Of a stretch of 5,600 nucleotides of DNA, positions 4,707 to 5,600 are shown piece after piece; positions within the stretch are counted from its first letter, which is position 1, and the number at the start of each line of letters is the position of its first letter. Origin of the DNA: Paenibacillus sp. UBA6285. GTDB taxonomy: Bacteria > Bacillota > Bacilli > Paenibacillales > Paenibacillaceae. The DNA is taken from contig DJUJ01000030.1 of the NCBI GenBank assembly GCA_002438345.1, positions 12,669 to 18,268 of the forward strand, read 5' to 3'. The notes beneath the pieces are model-generated. The model did not search any database, was not told the origin of the DNA, and worked only from the letters and a program-made list of their open reading frames with translations. Position numbers and translations under genes: made by a program.

Positions 4707-5396
4707 ATGCTCAATTTGTCCCAAATCAAAGAAAAATCAAGGAAACGACTAACCAACCTTCACCCCGTAGTCCGTTCCGCTGCTACTGCTCTAATCGAAC
4801 GCTGTTACAAACTCAACATCCCCATTCTCATTACGCAGGGTCTTCGCACAATTGCCGAGCAAGATGCTCTCTATGCACAAGGACGCACTAAGCCTGGAGC
4901 GATTGTAACCAATGCGCGTGGCGGGTATAGCTACCACAATTATGGATTAGCTGTAGATTTTGCTCTTTTGCTGCCGAATGGATCGAGTGTGTCATGGGAT
5001 ATGCGTCGGGACGACAATAACAACCGGATCGCAGATTGGCAGGAGGTTGTAAAAGAGGCTAAGGCACTTGGATTCGAATGGGGTGGCGATTGGACCAGCT
5101 TCAAGGACTACCCACATTTTCAAATAACGTTTGGGTTAACGCTCACTCAGTTACGAGCAGGGGCAAGCCCCTCAACATCCGCAGTGGAGGCAGCTTACAA
5201 GATCATCAATCGGAAGGAGGAGGACTTGAAGGGTGACGCAATTGCAGTCGTAAAGGTTAACGGGGTTAAGATTGCAGATGGAGTACTTGAAAAAGGCATC
5301 ACTTACGTTCCCGTACGTATTATTGCAGAAGCGCTAGGCGCACAGGTAGGTTATGATTCCGCAACTCGAACGGTTGAGATTACAAGTACTCACTAA
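4707..5396 (+). CDS. Endolysin: M15 L-alanyl-D-glutamate-type peptidase with C-terminal stalk-like domain
   Basis: A 229-residue peptidoglycan peptidase. The ATG at 4707 directly follows the upstream TAG, with AGGGAGGGG at 4693-4701 as ribosome binding site. Residues 1-145 resemble the CwlK/Ply500 (VanY-like, M15) family: GLRTIAEQDALYAQGR (45-60), SYHNYGLAVDF (75-85) and GFEWGGDW...DYPHFQ (122-139). By comparison His77, Asp84 and His137 are the zinc ligands and Asp134 the likely catalytic residue; all are present. Relatives cut the L-Ala-D-Glu bond of stem peptides. Residues 152-175 are a linker. Residues 180-226 (VVKVNGVKIADG, GITYVPVRIIAEALGAQVGYD, RTVEIT) match the copper-amine-oxidase-N/stalk-type domain common in Paenibacillus surface proteins, here the probable wall-binding part. 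No signal peptide is present, so release needs a holin. An internal Shine-Dalgarno and in-frame TTG lie at the linker. Confidence 0.92.
   Translation: MLNLSQIKEKSRKRLTNLHPVVRSAATALIERCYKLNIPILITQGLRTIAEQDALYAQGRTKPGAIVTNARGGYSYHNYGLAVDFALLLPNGSSVSWDMRRDDNNNRIADWQEVVKEAKALGFEWGGDWTSFKDYPHFQITFGLTLTQLRAGASPSTSAVEAAYKIINRKEEDLKGDAIAVVKVNGVKIADGVLEKGITYVPVRIIAEALGAQVGYDSATRTVEITSTH
5214..5223 (+). promoter_or_regulatory. Internal Shine-Dalgarno inside the endolysin gene
   Basis: AAGGAGGAGG lies in the linker codons and is followed by an in-frame TTG at 5226, 5 bases after AAGGAGG (5214-5220). This is a normal initiation spacing. It falls precisely between the peptidase and the stalk-like domain. 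The same bases encode the linker residues RKEED, so a chance purine run remains possible. Confidence 0.5.
5226..5396 (+). CDS. Possible internal in-frame product: free C-terminal wall-binding domain of the endolysin (56 aa)
   Basis: Starting at TTG 5226 (codon 174 of the endolysin), translation would give 56 residues containing only the stalk-like domain (KGDAIAVVKVNG ... RTVEITSTH). The Shine-Dalgarno at 5214-5223 is better than those of several genes in this window. Known endolysins such as CD27L and CTP1L of clostridial phages, and LysIME-EF1 of an enterococcal phage, make separate copies of their binding domain, which assemble with the full-length enzyme. This one would be analogous. It is a prediction from sequence only, the start codon is TTG, and nothing here shows that it is used. 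Confidence 0.4.
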   Translation: MKGDAIAVVKVNGVKIADGVLEKGITYVPVRIIAEALGAQVGYDSATRTVEITSTH

Positions 5397-5406
5397 GGAG
5401 GAATAA

Positions 5407-5600
5407 ATGATGGAAACAGGAAAAATTTTAGATGATGTTATGGCGTTTGCCTCTATATTAGCTGTATTCGTACTGGCACTGGTTCAATTGGTCAAAAATA
5501 ACATCAACATCAGACGTAATGTAGTCCCGATCATCGGACTATTGATAGGTTTGCTCATCGGTGCGGTAGCGTATCCTTTTACCGAACTGGATATCGTTCT
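5407..5600 (+). CDS. Phage holin (A118/Phage_holin_5_2-like), 3' end outside the window
   Basis: The first 64 codons are visible. AGGAGG (5396-5401) overlaps the endolysin stop. ATG codons at 5407 and 5410 are both possible starts, 5 and 8 bases downstream; I give the first. Two membrane segments are visible: residues 10-29 (DVMAFASILAVFVLALVQLV) and about 39-56 (VVPIIGLLIGLLIGAVAY), followed by PFTELDIVL. The pattern 'AL(V/T)QL(V/I)K...(N)..P(I/L)I.LL.GLLIG..AYPFT.LDI' is typical of a Firmicute holin family placed next to endolysins. It would form membrane lesions that let the endolysin, which lacks a signal peptide, reach the wall. The tandem start codons may matter, since paired starts give holin and antiholin in some phages, but the two products here would differ by only one Met with no added charge. 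Confidence 0.88.
   Translation, partial: MMETGKILDDVMAFASILAVFVLALVQLVKNNINIRRNVVPIIGLLIGLLIGAVAYPFTELDIV

Noticed and set aside
5407..5412. Dual-start holin/antiholin control at the two adjacent ATG codons
   Set aside because: The products would differ by only one Met and no charge, unlike known dual-start holins, where the longer form gains positive charge.

Overview
The window is the distal tail and lysis end of a temperate phage or phage-derived element from a Firmicute. All convincing genes are on the + strand and closely packed, and most follow a purine-rich ribosome binding site. The gene set follows the order of a PBSX-like (contractile-tail, myovirus-type) late operon: XkdU/YmfQ-like baseplate protein, XkdV-like tail fibre, XkdW-like small protein, a tiny CD1375-like protein, XhlA-like membrane protein, M15 peptidase endolysin, holin. 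The endolysin carries a C-terminal copper-amine-oxidase-N/stalk-type domain, which is common in Paenibacillus and relatives. Paenibacillus, or less likely Brevibacillus, is therefore the best guess for the host. No head, integrase or repressor gene is visible, so intact prophage, defective prophage and tailocin cannot be told apart.

Layout. Positions 1-884 hold the 3' part of a fibre or tail-tip protein that runs in from the left and contains a DUF2793-type domain. Positions 896-1231 encode a 111-residue fibre-like protein, 1235-1846 the XkdU/YmfQ baseplate protein, 1858-3672 the long tail fibre (604 residues), and 3691-4023 an XkdW-like protein. A 41-codon gene lies at about 4080-4205 and is followed by two hairpins with T-rich tails (4217-4244 and 4246-4277) that close the tail cassette. 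The lysis cassette follows: a coiled-coil membrane protein (4302-4706), the endolysin (4707-5396), whose start codon abuts the previous stop, and a holin that leaves the window at the right edge (5407 onward).

The tail proteins would build the baseplate and host-recognition fibres. The lysis proteins would permeabilise the membrane (holin, with help from the XhlA-like protein) and cut peptidoglycan stem peptides (endolysin). The points most worth a second look are: (1) an in-frame internal start with a strong Shine-Dalgarno inside the endolysin gene, which would give a separate 56-residue copy of its C-terminal domain; (2) an abrupt change of base composition and arginine codons inside the tail fibre gene near 2730-2820; (3) the odd start of the 41-codon gene, where ATT rather than ATG lies at ideal distance from a near-perfect Shine-Dalgarno; (4) two fibre-like genes placed before the XkdU-like gene; (5) an AT-rich lysis gene just after the tandem terminators. 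None of these is a clearly new system. They are features of a mosaic phage tail and lysis region.
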